Positions 15,103 through 23,983 of a stretch of DNA of 64,000 nt are shown here, in pieces (positions within the stretch are counted from its first letter, which is position 1; the number at the start of each line of letters is the position of its first letter). Made by a program: the position numbers and the translations under genes. The DNA comes from Stutzerimonas stutzeri (GTDB lineage: Bacteria; Pseudomonadota; Gammaproteobacteria; Pseudomonadales; Pseudomonadaceae): contig DDVX01000002.1 of the NCBI GenBank assembly GCA_002345575.1, forward strand, positions 62,001 through 126,000, read 5' to 3'. The notes beneath the pieces are model-generated. The model worked only from the letters and a program-made list of their open reading frames with translations, was not told where the DNA came from and searched no databases.

Positions 15103-16146
15103 TCAGCTGGCCAATGCTGCCGGCACCTTCGTTTCGGTGGCGTAGCCGCGAGGGTTTTTGCTCTGCCAGCGCCAGGCATCGGCGAGCATGGTCACCAGAT
15201 CCTTTTCCGCGCGCCAGCCCAGTTCAGCCCAGGCCTTGCTTGGGTCGGACCAGCACTGGGCTATGTCGCCTGCGCGGCGCGGCTTGATCACGTGGGCCAG
15301 GGGCCGGCCAGTGACTTCTTCGAAAGCCGTAATCATCTGGCGTACCGAATGGCCCTTGCCGGTGCCAAGGTTCCAGACTGATACCCCGCGTACCTGTTCC
15401 AGGCGATCCAGTGCCTTGAGGTGGCCTTTGACCAAGTCCACTACATGGATGTAGTCGCGAATGCCGGTGCCATCCGGGGTTGGATAGTCGCCGCCATAGA
15501 CGCTGAGTTGCTTGCGCCGGCCAACAGCCACCTGAAGCATGTAAGGCAGAAGGTTGTTCGGCACACCGTTGGGGTCCTCGCCGATCAACCCGGATTCGTG
15601 CGCGCCGATAGGGTTGAAGTAGCGCAACAGGCCGATGGACCAGCGTGGATCGGATTCGGCCAAACCCTTCAAGACGTTCTCCGCCATCAGCTTGGACTGG
15701 CCGTAAGGGTTGGTCGGAGTACCGGTTGGACGGTCTTCGGTGATGGGCATCACCGGTGATTCGCCGTAGACCGTGGCCGACGAGCTGAACACCAGCCTGA
15801 ATACGCCTGCTTCGGCCATTGCCTGACACAGCGTGATACTGCCGCTGACGTTGGTTTCGTAGTAGCGCAGCGGCTCGCGCACGCTCTCGCCAACGGCCTT
15901 TAGCCCGGCGAAATGCATTACCGCGCGGATCGGGTACGAGGCGAACAGCGCCTGCAGCAACGCGCGGTTGCGTACATCGCCTTTGACGAACTGCAGCTCC
16001 CGTCCGGCCAGACGCTCGACACGGTCGAGCGCGGCCTTGGAGCTGTTGCAAAGATTGTCGAGGACCAGAACATCCTCACCCGCCCGAAGCAGCTCCAGTA
16101 CTGCATGGGAGCCGATATATCCTGCCCCGCCGGTCACTAGAATCAT
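15103..16146 (-). CDS. galE: UDP-glucose 4-epimerase GalE
   Basis: Interconverts UDP-glucose and UDP-galactose with bound NAD. 347 residues. It shows the Rossmann motif VTGGAGYIGSHAVLELL at the N-terminus, AGLKAVGES, SSSATVYG, the catalytic YGQSK (Tyr/Lys pair), and the GIRDYIHVVDL block. Strong GGAGG ribosome site 8 bases before ATG 16146. It is divergent from the glycosyltransferase-glf operon. Its product UDP-galactopyranose is the substrate of the mutase encoded there, so it probably supplies that pathway. The last codons run directly into a histidine kinase remnant. Confidence 0.95.
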   Translation of the reverse strand: MILVTGGAGYIGSHAVLELLRAGEDVLVLDNLCNSSKAALDRVERLAGRELQFVKGDVRNRALLQALFASYPIRAVMHFAGLKAVGESVREPLRYYETNVSGSITLCQAMAEAGVFRLVFSSSATVYGESPVMPITEDRPTGTPTNPYGQSKLMAENVLKGLAESDPRWSIGLLRYFNPIGAHESGLIGEDPNGVPNNLLPYMLQVAVGRRKQLSVYGGDYPTPDGTGIRDYIHVVDLVKGHLKALDRLEQVRGVSVWNLGTGKGHSVRQMITAFEEVTGRPLAHVIKPRRAGDIAQCWSDPSKAWAELGWRAEKDLVTMLADAWRWQSKNPRGYATETKVPAALAS

Positions 16147-16547
16147 TTGTTACTACCTCCGTAATCCAGTTTTTGAACGCACGAAGGACAAGTCGCAGCT
16201 GGCCGCGAAGCGGCGCCGCAAAGCATCTCCAAAGTAGGGTCGGCCTATCGAACCGGGCGCGAAAACAAGTGCGCGAGGCTACCCGGGGCCCGGGTTGTAT
16301 CAGGCGTCCTGAAGTAATGACGAGCAGGAAGCGAGGCAAGTTCAACCCAGCCGATGACGGGTGTTTGCGGGTGTGGCGCGGCGGAACCGCTGGCGCCTTC
16401 GTGTCGTCGCATAACCGGCGAACGGCGTGCTCGCAAGCGAACTATTAGCCACGCCGTACGCCTTATATGTTGCGCAGGGCAGCGCCGAATCCACGCGCGA
16501 TGCAGCGGATAGGACGCAGACCGCACCGCCACCCGACGAGGTTTCTC
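16147..16547. other. Divergent intergenic region between galE and the glycosyltransferase operon
   Basis: About 400 bases without a supportable gene. A 91-codon open frame on the plus strand (16173-16448) has arginine-rich, low-complexity coding and no ribosome site, so it was discarded. The gap should contain the promoters of galE and of the divergent operon. I see no convincing sigma-70 or sigma-54 box and no clear operator. Confidence 0.5.
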
Positions 16548-17732
16548 ATGAGCTGGGCAGGCCCCTTCCAGTACGAGATTGGCAAATCCCCCGACAAGTC
16601 GGCCGCGCCGGCCGAGGTGGTTTTCGACGAACAGGTACCCACACTCCTTTGCCTGTCCCACCTGCGCTGGAGCTTCGTCTATCAGCGCCCGCAGCATCTG
16701 ATGTCGCGCTTTGCCCGCGACTTCAACGTGCTGTTCTATGAGGAGCCGATCCCGACCGAAGACGCTCAGCCCTGGCTGGAGGTGCGCCCCGAGGAGAACG
16801 GCGTGCAGATACTGATTCCGCGCCTGCCCGCCGGTTGTGTCGGCGAGGAAGCCGATCAGGTGCAGCGCAGCCTGCTAGATGGCTACCTGGCGAAGCTGGG
16901 CGCCAGTGAGTTGCTGCTCTGGTATTACACGCCAATGAGCCTGGCCTTTTCCGATCACCTCAAACCAAAGGTGGTGATTTACGACTGCATGGACGAGCTC
17001 TCCGCCTTCCATGGCGCGCCGCCTCAGCTGATCGAGCGCGAGCGCCAGCTGATGCGCCGCGCCGACCTGGTTTTCACCGGCGGCTACAGCCTCTATGAGG
17101 CAAAGCGTCAGCATCACGAAAACGCGCATCCCTTTCCCAGCAGCGTTGACGTCGAGCACTTCGCTGCGGCGCGGCGGCCACAGGCCGATCCGGCGGATCA
17201 GGCCGAGATTCCACTGCCGCGCCTTGGATTCTACGGCGTGATTGATGAGCGCCTGGACCTGGGGCTGATCGCCAAGGTCGCCGCGCAGCGCCCGGACTGG
17301 CAGATCGTGCTGATCGGTCCGGTGGTGAAAATCGACCCGGCGACGTTGCCCCAGCGCGACAACATTCACTACCTGGGCGGCAAAACCTACGACGAGCTGC
17401 CGCAATATCTGGCCGGTTGGGACGTGGCCATCATGCCGTTCGCGCTGAATGAGTCGACTCGCTTTATCAGTCCGACCAAGACCCCCGAATACCTCGCCGG
17501 TGGCCGCCCGGTGGTCTCAACGCCGATCACCGATGTGGTGCGTACCTATGGCGACACCGGCATCGTGCGCATCGCCGATAGCCCCGAGGCGTTCGTCGCG
17601 GCCTGCGAGGCGGCTCTGGCCGATGCGGAAGACCGCGACAGCCTGCTGACCAAGGCCGACGAAATCCTTGGTGATATGTCTTGGGACCACACCTGGAGCC
17701 TGATGAAGGAGAAGATCCAATGCGCAATCTGA
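16548..17732 (+). CDS. GT-B fold glycosyltransferase (GT1/GT4-like)
   Basis: 394 residues from ATG 16548, which has GAGG 6 bases upstream; an ATG at 16467 is in frame but lacks a ribosome site. The N-terminal domain opens with CLSHLRWSFVYQRPQHLMSRFA, a block common in this glycosyltransferase group, and continues with VVIYDCMDELSAF. The C-terminal nucleotide-sugar domain has LGFYGVIDERLDL and the acceptor-phosphate region ESTRFISPTKTPEYLAGG. No signal or membrane segment, so it acts at the cytoplasmic side. First gene of an operon with glf, a glycosidase and an ABC exporter. Galactofuranose is a plausible donor sugar by context, but this is not shown by the sequence. Confidence 0.85.
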   Translation: MSWAGPFQYEIGKSPDKSAAPAEVVFDEQVPTLLCLSHLRWSFVYQRPQHLMSRFARDFNVLFYEEPIPTEDAQPWLEVRPEENGVQILIPRLPAGCVGEEADQVQRSLLDGYLAKLGASELLLWYYTPMSLAFSDHLKPKVVIYDCMDELSAFHGAPPQLIERERQLMRRADLVFTGGYSLYEAKRQHHENAHPFPSSVDVEHFAAARRPQADPADQAEIPLPRLGFYGVIDERLDLGLIAKVAAQRPDWQIVLIGPVVKIDPATLPQRDNIHYLGGKTYDELPQYLAGWDVAIMPFALNESTRFISPTKTPEYLAGGRPVVSTPITDVVRTYGDTGIVRIADSPEAFVAACEAALADAEDRDSLLTKADEILGDMSWDHTWSLMKEKIQCAI

Positions 17733-18952
17733 ACCCGCAAGACCGCAATCCTGAACGTCTTGGCGGGGTTGGCGGCGAGCTGCCGCAGCGCCGCAAAGGC
17801 TTCGACTATCTGATCATCGGCGCCGGTTTCGCCGGCAGCGTGCTGGCCGAGCGTTTGGCGGCCGGGTTGAACAAGCGTGTGCTGGTGGTCGACCGCCGCC
17901 CGCACATCGCTGGCAACGCCTACGACTACCACGACGAATCCGGCGTGCTGATCCACCGCTACGGGCCGCATATCTTCCATACCAATGCACAGCGCATCGT
18001 CGACTACCTGTCGCGCTTCACCGAGTGGCGCCCGTACGAACATCGCGTGTTGGCGCAGGTGGACGGGCAGTTGGTGCCGATCCCGATCAACCGCACCACC
18101 CTGAACCAACTCTACGGGCTGGATCTGCAGACCGATGAGGACGCAGCCCATTACCTGGCCAGCCGCGCCGAACCCGTTGAAAACATCCAGACCAGCGAAG
18201 ACGTGGTGATCAACGGCATCGGCCGCGAGCTGTACGAGAAATTCTTTCGCGGCTACACCCGCAAACAGTGGGGGCTGGACCCGTCGCAGCTGGACAAGTC
18301 GGTCACCTCACGCATTCCCACGCGCACCGATACCGATGATCGTTACTTCACCGATACCTTCCAGCAGATGCCCAAATACGGCTATACGAAGATGTTCGAG
18401 AAGATGCTGGCGCACCCGAATATCAAGGTGATGCTCAACACCGATTACCGCGAGATCCGCGACGAGGTGCAGCACGATCATCTGATCTTTTGCGGCCCCA
18501 TCGACGAGTACTTCGACTACCGTTTCGGCAAGTTGCCCTACCGTTCGCTGAAGTTCGAACACAAACAACTAGAACAGGAGCAGTTTCAGGCCGTCGGCAC
18601 AGTCAACTACCCGAGCGAGGACGTGCCCTACACACGCATCAGCGAGTACAAGCACCTCACCGGGCAAGTCCATCCAAAGACCAGCATCACCTACGAATAT
18701 CCCTCGGCCGAAGGCGATCCCTACTATCCGATCCCGCGGCCCGAGAACGCCGAGCTGTACAAGCGCTACGAGCAGCTGGCAAACGAGACGCCGGGCGTTA
18801 CTTTTGTCGGGCGGCTTGGTACCTACAAGTACTACAACATGGACCAGGTCGTGGGCCAGGCGTTGGCCCTGTACAAGCGTATCGAGGAAGCCGAGCGTGG
18901 ACTCGGCGAAGGCGCCGAGTACAGTCAGTCGCTGACAGAGCGAGCACCCTGA
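17720..18952 (+). CDS. glf: UDP-galactopyranose mutase
   Basis: A flavoenzyme that converts UDP-galactopyranose to UDP-galactofuranose. 410 residues; FAD-binding GAGFAGS at 34-40, VVDRRPHIAGNAYD, and the family signature RYGPHIFHT. The later FRGYTRKQWG and the C-terminal FVGRLGTYKYYNMDQVVGQAL complete the mutase pattern. There is an N-terminal extension of about 28 residues compared with E. coli Glf. ATG 17720, with AGGAG upstream, overlaps the end of the glycosyltransferase gene by 13 bases, so translation is likely coupled. With galE next door it provides UDP-Galf, a sugar absent from most pseudomonad surface polymers. Confidence 0.93.
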   Translation: MRNLNPQDRNPERLGGVGGELPQRRKGFDYLIIGAGFAGSVLAERLAAGLNKRVLVVDRRPHIAGNAYDYHDESGVLIHRYGPHIFHTNAQRIVDYLSRFTEWRPYEHRVLAQVDGQLVPIPINRTTLNQLYGLDLQTDEDAAHYLASRAEPVENIQTSEDVVINGIGRELYEKFFRGYTRKQWGLDPSQLDKSVTSRIPTRTDTDDRYFTDTFQQMPKYGYTKMFEKMLAHPNIKVMLNTDYREIRDEVQHDHLIFCGPIDEYFDYRFGKLPYRSLKFEHKQLEQEQFQAVGTVNYPSEDVPYTRISEYKHLTGQVHPKTSITYEYPSAEGDPYYPIPRPENAELYKRYEQLANETPGVTFVGRLGTYKYYNMDQVVGQALALYKRIEEAERGLGEGAEYSQSLTERAP

Positions 18953-18964
18953 GACGAGGCCAAG

Positions 18965-20119
18965 ATGCATCAGCCCACGCTATTCAAGAGTTTCTTCATG
19001 GGTGGTTTCGAGTGTTCGAACCACCGGCGCAGCGATGGTCGGCGCCTCGATCTGCTTGCGGCCACCGGCCATGATCGCTGGGCTGCGCATGACTATTCGG
19101 TGTTGCAGCGCCATGGCCTGCGTAGCGTGCGTGACGGCCTGCGCTGGCATCTGATCGAACGGACGCCATACCAATACGACTGGTCGAGTTTCCTGCCAAT
19201 GCTGCAGGCCGCGCATCGCCAAGGCACCCAAGTGATTTGGGATCTTTGCCATTACGGTTGGCCGGACGACATCGACATCTGGCGCCCGCAGTTTGTCGAA
19301 CGCTTCGCCCGTTACGCCGCAGCCGTTGCGCAATTGGTCAAGGATGAAACCGATACCGTGCCCTTCTATGCACCGCTCAACGAAATCTCATTCTGGGCCT
19401 GGGCTGGCGGGGACGAGGCGTATTTCAATCCGATGGCACGCGGCCGTGGATTCGAACTCAAGCATCAGCTAGTGCGCGCGTCCATCGCTGCCATAGATGC
19501 GATCCGCGCGGTGGAGCCGCGTGCGCGTTTTGCTCAAGTCGACCCCGCCATCCACGTCGTCGCCTCCAATGACCGCCCCGGTCCGCAGCGCGACGCGGAG
19601 CGTTTTCGCCAGGCCCAGTTCGAGGCCTGGGACATGCTTTGTGGCGAGCGCTGGCCGGGCCTCGGCGGGGCGCCGGAATATCTCGACGTGCTGGGCGTCA
19701 ATTACTACTCCGACAACCAGTGGTATCTGAGCGATGGCCGTACCATAGCGCGCGACAATCCTGACTACCGTCCCTTCAAAGGCATCCTCACTGAGATCTG
19801 GCAGCGCTACAAACGTCCGCTACTGATCGCTGAAACCGGTGCCGAGGGTGATTTGCGCGGCGACTGGTTGCGCTACGTCAGCGAGCAGGCCGGGCTGGCC
19901 ATGCAGCGTGGGGTTCCGGTGGAGGGCATTTGCCTGTATCCGGTCCTGGACTATCCCGGCTGGACCGATGACCGTCACTGCCCGACCGGTTTGCTGGGGT
20001 TCCCTGACGAAAACGGTAACCGCCATGTGCATGAAGGCCTGGCCGACGAGCTGCGTCTGCAGCAGATGCGCTTCAGCCAGTTCAGCGCCGTATCTCCGCT
20101 GGCCCAAGTCCTTTCATGA
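18965..20119 (+). CDS. Clan GH-A glycoside hydrolase (beta-glycosidase-like)
   Basis: 384 residues with no signal peptide, so probably cytoplasmic. The TIM-barrel pattern of clan A is seen: RSVRDGLRWHLIERTPYQYDW on an early strand, candidate acid/base Glu140 in YAPLNEISFW (the TxNEP position of GH1), and candidate nucleophile Glu290 in LLIAETGAEG (the TENG position). VLGVNYYSDNQW is also GH1-like. Automatic annotation usually calls such proteins beta-glucosidase, but the motifs diverge enough that the substrate is open. GAGG before ATG. It overlaps the ABC transporter gene by 4 bases (ATGA). In an operon with glf it might trim, edit or transfer sugars on the product; this is inference. Confidence 0.75.
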   Translation: MHQPTLFKSFFMGGFECSNHRRSDGRRLDLLAATGHDRWAAHDYSVLQRHGLRSVRDGLRWHLIERTPYQYDWSSFLPMLQAAHRQGTQVIWDLCHYGWPDDIDIWRPQFVERFARYAAAVAQLVKDETDTVPFYAPLNEISFWAWAGGDEAYFNPMARGRGFELKHQLVRASIAAIDAIRAVEPRARFAQVDPAIHVVASNDRPGPQRDAERFRQAQFEAWDMLCGERWPGLGGAPEYLDVLGVNYYSDNQWYLSDGRTIARDNPDYRPFKGILTEIWQRYKRPLLIAETGAEGDLRGDWLRYVSEQAGLAMQRGVPVEGICLYPVLDYPGWTDDRHCPTGLLGFPDENGNRHVHEGLADELRLQQMRFSQFSAVSPLAQVLS

Positions 20120-21921
20120 ACGCCCCAGCGGCGGCCAGTCGGGCGAAAACGACATCGGTGCCGCTACCGAGCACACCCTTGGCCTTTCTCTGGCGTTACA
20201 TCTGTGCCCGGCCTTGGCACTTCGGCGGCCTGCTGGCGCTGATCATCGGCGCTTCGGGCTGTGCGGTGGCCGTGCAGTACGGCATGAAGTTGCTGGTGGA
20301 CGCCATGGCCCAGGGCGCCTCGGACCGCGGTACCGCCAACGTATGGTTTCCGCTGTGGCTGTTTATCGGCCTGATTGTCATCGAGAACGTGTTCTGGCGG
20401 CTTGGTGGCTGGCTCGGCTGCCGTACCGTGGTGGCCAGTGTGGTGGATTTGCGGGTAGATCTGTTCAAGCATCTGACCGGCCACCCGATGCGCTATTTCA
20501 CCGAGCATTTTGCCGGCTCGCTGGGTAACCGGATTTCTGCGATCGGTGCCGCGGCGGGTGCGATCTACGGCGGCCTGGCCTGGAAAATCGTGCCGCCAAT
20601 CGTGGATTTCATCGGTGCAGTCGTGGTGCTGTTGACCGTCGACGTACGCATGGCTGTAGCGCTGATCCTGTTCGTCGCCATCGTTGCGGCCTTGATAACC
20701 GGCTTCGGCATTCGCGGTCGCGCCAAGCATCAGCGCTTTGCCGCTCAGTCGGCGCGGGTCGGTGGTGAGCTGGTGGACGCCGTGTCCAACGTCTGGACGA
20801 TCAAGGCTTTCTCCGCCCGGGATCGCGAGGCCGAACGCCTAGCGCAGGAGATCGGCTACGAAGCTCGGGCGCAGCGGCGTAGCTGGATGTACCTGGAAAA
20901 AGCTCGGGTGATGCACGATATCTGCCTGTCGGTGATGGCCGGCGGCATGCTGATTTGGGCAATCAGCCTGTGGATCGGTGGTGAAGTGACGGCCGGTGAC
21001 GTGGTGTTGGTCAGCGCCCTTACGTTCCGCATATTGCATGGATCGAGGGATCTGGCGCTGGCGCTGGTGGACGCCACGCAGCAAGTCGGCGCCATCGAGG
21101 ACACCCTGCGCATCATCGTGCAGCCCCACGGCCTGGAAGACAGCGACGCGCAGCTCCTGCTCGCTGAGGGTGCCATCACCTTTGAAGACGTCAGCTTCAG
21201 CTATCCCGACCGCAGCGCGGTGTTCCGCCATCTCGATCTGCACATTCCCGCTGGGCAGAAGGTCGGTGTGGTGGGGTCGTCGGGTGCCGGCAAATCGACC
21301 TTGATTAACCTCATTCAGCGCCTGGACGACGTGCAGGACGGCTGCATCCTGCTCGATGGGCAGGACATTCGCAGCGTCAGTCAGGACAGCCTGCGCGAGA
21401 AGATTGCTGTGGTGCCGCAGGAAACAGCGCTGTTCAACCGTAGCATTCGGGAAAACATCCGCTACGGACGGCCAAGCGCGACGGATGAGGAAGTGATTCA
21501 GGCTGCGCGCAATGCATTCTGTGACAGCTTCATTCGCGAGCTGCCGGAGGGCTATGACACCCTCGTTGGCGAGCGGGGCGTGATGCTTTCTGGCGGCCAG
21601 CGTCAGCGCCTGGGTATCGCACGGGCGTTCCTCAAGGATGCGCCAATCCTGATCCTCGACGAGGCCACCTCCGCACTGGATACCCAGTCTGAAGCTGAAA
21701 TTCAGGCCGCGCTCAACGATCTGGTGCACAACCGTACCGTGGTGGCCGTAGCGCATCGTCTATCGACCCTGTCGAGTTTCGACCGGATTGTCGTGCTGCG
21801 TAACGGGCGCATCGTTGAAGACGGTTCGCCCCATGAGCTGCGCAGCCGCGGTGGAGAGTTCGAGGCGCTGTGGCGAATGCAGGCTGAAGGTTTCAAGGCG
21901 CAGCCTGACCCTGCGGTATGA
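20116..21921 (+). CDS. ABC exporter, fused permease and ATPase (MsbA-like architecture)
   Basis: 601 residues, a half-transporter that should dimerise in the inner membrane. The N-terminal membrane domain (about 25-325) carries six hydrophobic segments. The ATPase domain has Walker A GSSGAGKST at about 387-395, Q-loop VVPQETALFN, signature LSGGQRQRLGIARAF beginning near 491, Walker B ILILDEATSALD and the H-loop AHRLST. This is the exporter type used for lipids, glycolipids and glycans. It is last in the glycosyltransferase-glf-glycosidase operon and translationally coupled to it. Export of the glycoconjugate made by that operon is the simplest reading. Confidence 0.88.
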   Translation: MNAPAAASRAKTTSVPLPSTPLAFLWRYICARPWHFGGLLALIIGASGCAVAVQYGMKLLVDAMAQGASDRGTANVWFPLWLFIGLIVIENVFWRLGGWLGCRTVVASVVDLRVDLFKHLTGHPMRYFTEHFAGSLGNRISAIGAAAGAIYGGLAWKIVPPIVDFIGAVVVLLTVDVRMAVALILFVAIVAALITGFGIRGRAKHQRFAAQSARVGGELVDAVSNVWTIKAFSARDREAERLAQEIGYEARAQRRSWMYLEKARVMHDICLSVMAGGMLIWAISLWIGGEVTAGDVVLVSALTFRILHGSRDLALALVDATQQVGAIEDTLRIIVQPHGLEDSDAQLLLAEGAITFEDVSFSYPDRSAVFRHLDLHIPAGQKVGVVGSSGAGKSTLINLIQRLDDVQDGCILLDGQDIRSVSQDSLREKIAVVPQETALFNRSIRENIRYGRPSATDEEVIQAARNAFCDSFIRELPEGYDTLVGERGVMLSGGQRQRLGIARAFLKDAPILILDEATSALDTQSEAEIQAALNDLVHNRTVVAVAHRLSTLSSFDRIVVLRNGRIVEDGSPHELRSRGGEFEALWRMQAEGFKAQPDPAV

Positions 21922-21985
21922 AGCACGTGGCACTGATTCAAGCAGCCTGCGCTCGCTTGGCTATGACCCCGACGAACAGCATAGG

Positions 21986-22085
21986 GTGGAAAACGGCGAA
22001 GCCTTTTCCACGCGTCTGCCGATCCCTGGTAGATCGGTGCCCCTCCGACAATACGCAACGGTGGATAAGCTTCGCGTTATCCACC
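21986..22085. repeat. Pair of palindromic repeats (GTGGAAAA and GGTGGATAA type)
   Basis: GTGGAAAA (21986-21993) pairs with TTTTCCAC (22004-22011), and GGTGGATAA (22060-22068) pairs with TTATCCACC (22077-22085). The same two hairpin types occur next to each other at 13819-13895. They fill much of the gap between the exporter gene and dodecin. Confidence 0.7.
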
Positions 22086-22175
22086 CTACGCCTGAACTTC
22101 GCCACGCTCTGCTGGCCTCAATTCAGCAGGACGCACTCATTCGAGCGGAGTCTCGCGGACCAGAAGGAGGCATTC

Positions 22176-22391
22176 ATGTCGGACCATCACACCTACAAGA
22201 AGATCGAGATCGTCGGCTCGTCGCGCAACAGCGTCGACGAGGCTATTCGTAACGCCATCGCCGAGGCGAACAAGACGCTGAAGAATCTGGAGTGGTTTGA
22301 GGTGGGCGAGATTCGCGGCCATATCGACGATGGCCAGGTGGCGCACTTTCAGGTCACGGTGAAAGTCGGCTTTCGCCTCAACGAAAGTTGA
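22176..22391 (+). CDS. Dodecin family flavin-binding protein
   Basis: 71 residues, the dodecin size. Pattern YKKIEIVGSSRNSVDEAIRNAI, then KTLKNLEWFEVGEIRGHIDDG and VAHFQVTVKVGFRL, with the conserved Trp (W-F-E-V) that stacks on flavins in the dodecameric shell. Dodecins store or buffer flavin in the cytoplasm. AGGAGG lies 6 bases before ATG 22176. The gene ends at a strong hairpin facing the convergent flavin-dependent oxidoreductase gene. Confidence 0.9.
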   Translation: MSDHHTYKKIEIVGSSRNSVDEAIRNAIAEANKTLKNLEWFEVGEIRGHIDDGQVAHFQVTVKVGFRLNES

Positions 22392-22399
22392 TGCGTCAC

Positions 22400-22423
22400 C
22401 CCGCGATGCACGCGCATCGCGGG
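22400..22423. terminator. Hairpin between dodecin and the luciferase-like gene
   Basis: A perfect 10-bp stem (CCCGCGATGC / GCATCGCGGG) with a 4-base loop starts 9 bases after the dodecin stop and ends 10 bases from the stop of the convergent gene. It lacks a good T run, but its position and stability favour a shared terminator. Confidence 0.6.
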
Positions 22424-22432
22424 TAGGCCGGT

Positions 22433-23428
22433 TCACTTCAACCCGGCGATGATCTCGAAGGCGCGGTGGCGGTCGGCGGTTTCGTAGAGGTCGCAGGTGA
22501 AGATCAGCTCGTCGGCCTCGGTTTGCTCCAGCAACACCTCCAGGCGCGCTTTGACTTTTTCCGGCCCACCGATCAGGGCCAGACCGAGGAAGTCGCCTAC
22601 GGCTTGCTGCTCGTGTGGCAACCATAGGCCCTTCATGTTTTGCACCGGTGGTCGCAGCACCAGGCTCTGGCCACGGATCAGCGAAAGGATGCGCTGGTAG
22701 ACGCTGGTGGCCAGATATTCGGCCTGCTCGTCGCTGTCGGCGGCTATCAGCGGCACGCCGAGCATCACGTAGGGCTTCTCGAGCACCTCGGACGGCTGGA
22801 ATTTTTCGCGGTAGAGCTTGATCGCCTGATGCATGAAACGTGGCGCGAAGTGCGAGGCGAATGCATAGGGCAGGCCCTTGGCTGCCGCCAGCTGCGCGCT
22901 GAACAGGCTGGAGCCCAGCAGCCAGATCGGCACATTGCTGTTCACGCCAGGCATGGCGATCACGCGCTGGTTGGGCTGACGCGGGCCGAGCAACAGCTCC
23001 AGCTCTTCGACATCCTGAGGAAAATCATCGGCGCTGCCCATGCGGTCACGGCGTAGCGCGTGGGCGGTGAACTGATCGGCGCCGGGCGCGCGGCCCAGAC
23101 CCAGTTCGATGCGGCCAGGGTAGAGCGCCTCAAGGGTGCCAAACTGCTCGGCTATCACCAGTGGTGCGTGGTTGGGCAGCATGACGCCACCGGCGCCAAG
23201 ACGGATACGCGAGGTGTTGGCGGCCAGGTAGCCAATCAGCACCGAAGTCGCCGCGCTGGCGATACCGTCCATGTTGTGGTGCTCGGCGACCCAGAAGCGC
23301 TCGAAGCCGAGCTCTTCTACATGCTGGGCCAGCGCCAGCGCGTTCTGCAGAGCCTCTGCCGGCGTGCCATCGTCGCGGATGGGCGCCAGATCCAGGGCGG
23401 AAAAGCGGGTCTGGGAAATACGGGACAT
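22433..23428 (-). CDS. Luciferase-like (LLM class) flavin-dependent oxidoreductase, YhbW type
   Basis: 331 residues of the bacterial luciferase-like monooxygenase fold (F420/FMN TIM barrel). The N-terminus SALDLAPIRDDGTPAEALQNA and the blocks RFWVAEHHNM, RIRLGAGGVMLPNHAPL, IELGLGRAPG and PIWLLGSSLFSAQLAA are the pattern of the MsnO8/YhbW subgroup. It likely uses reduced FMN and oxygen; the substrate is unknown. GAGGTAG precedes ATG 23428. It lies back to back with dodecin across a terminator, and two flavin-related genes side by side may be chance. Confidence 0.85.
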   Translation of the reverse strand: MSRISQTRFSALDLAPIRDDGTPAEALQNALALAQHVEELGFERFWVAEHHNMDGIASAATSVLIGYLAANTSRIRLGAGGVMLPNHAPLVIAEQFGTLEALYPGRIELGLGRAPGADQFTAHALRRDRMGSADDFPQDVEELELLLGPRQPNQRVIAMPGVNSNVPIWLLGSSLFSAQLAAAKGLPYAFASHFAPRFMHQAIKLYREKFQPSEVLEKPYVMLGVPLIAADSDEQAEYLATSVYQRILSLIRGQSLVLRPPVQNMKGLWLPHEQQAVGDFLGLALIGGPEKVKARLEVLLEQTEADELIFTCDLYETADRHRAFEIIAGLK

Positions 23429-23443
23429 CGTCTACCTCGAAAG

Positions 23444-23854
23444 TCAGTAACAGTGCTCGGCTTCAGCGCGGACCAGCACATTGCGCTGCTCGTCGCGCAG
23501 CCAGCCCTGAGGCGTGAAGCCTAGAGATCGGGCCTGGAACAGGTAACGCTTGCCGGCCTCGAAGTTGTCGTAGTTGACCACCAGGGTACAGCGCATGGTC
23601 TGGGTGTCGCCAAATAGGCCGAAGCCGCCACTGCTGATTTCGAATTCGTAGCGCGCTTCAAGTTCATGTTTGCCCGGTGGGACCTGGAAGTAGCGACCAT
23701 CATAGGTGCGTTTGCCGTCCAGGCGGTCGGACATGAAGATATCTGTGGTCTGCGCTGTCATGTCCACCCAGGCCATGTTCGGGTCAGGCGTCGGCAACGG
23801 GCCGGCACAGCCGGCAAGGAGCAGGGTGAGCAGCAGGGCGAGCGACTGGCGCAT
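23444..23854 (-). CDS. Lipoprotein of unknown function, paralogue of the 24074-24499 gene
   Basis: 136 residues from ATG 23854. The signal sequence MRQSLALLLTLLLAGC ends in a lipobox (LAGC), and the mature part begins with a Pro-rich linker. The body shares a layout with the protein encoded at 24074-24499: a PDP-x-AWV/I segment, GRYFQV-PG in the middle, ARYEFEI / RYRFQV, a Cys before a VNYDNFEAGKRYLFQA / LEYERFTAGNRYRL block, and a final GFxPxxxLxD plus a C-terminal Cys. The two are therefore an ancient tandem duplicate. Function is unrecognised. The in-frame upstream sequence lacks a ribosome site. Confidence 0.75.
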   Translation of the reverse strand: MRQSLALLLTLLLAGCAGPLPTPDPNMAWVDMTAQTTDIFMSDRLDGKRTYDGRYFQVPPGKHELEARYEFEISSGGFGLFGDTQTMRCTLVVNYDNFEAGKRYLFQARSLGFTPQGWLRDEQRNVLVRAEAEHCY

Positions 23855-23983
23855 GGCGGATGGCTCCGAGACAGGTGGATTCGCCCAACGGAGCCTGCGC
23901 CAGTTACCGCCGGTTTTCAACGCGCAAGCTGATTCGCGGGCGCGGCCGGCTCTCACGGGCGGGCCTGCGCGCTTTCTGCGGGA

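Noticed and set aside
16173..16448. A 91-codon open frame between galE and the glycosyltransferase gene
   Set aside because: Starts within the galE upstream region, has no ribosome site, and encodes an Arg/Gly-rich sequence without homologues that I recognise.
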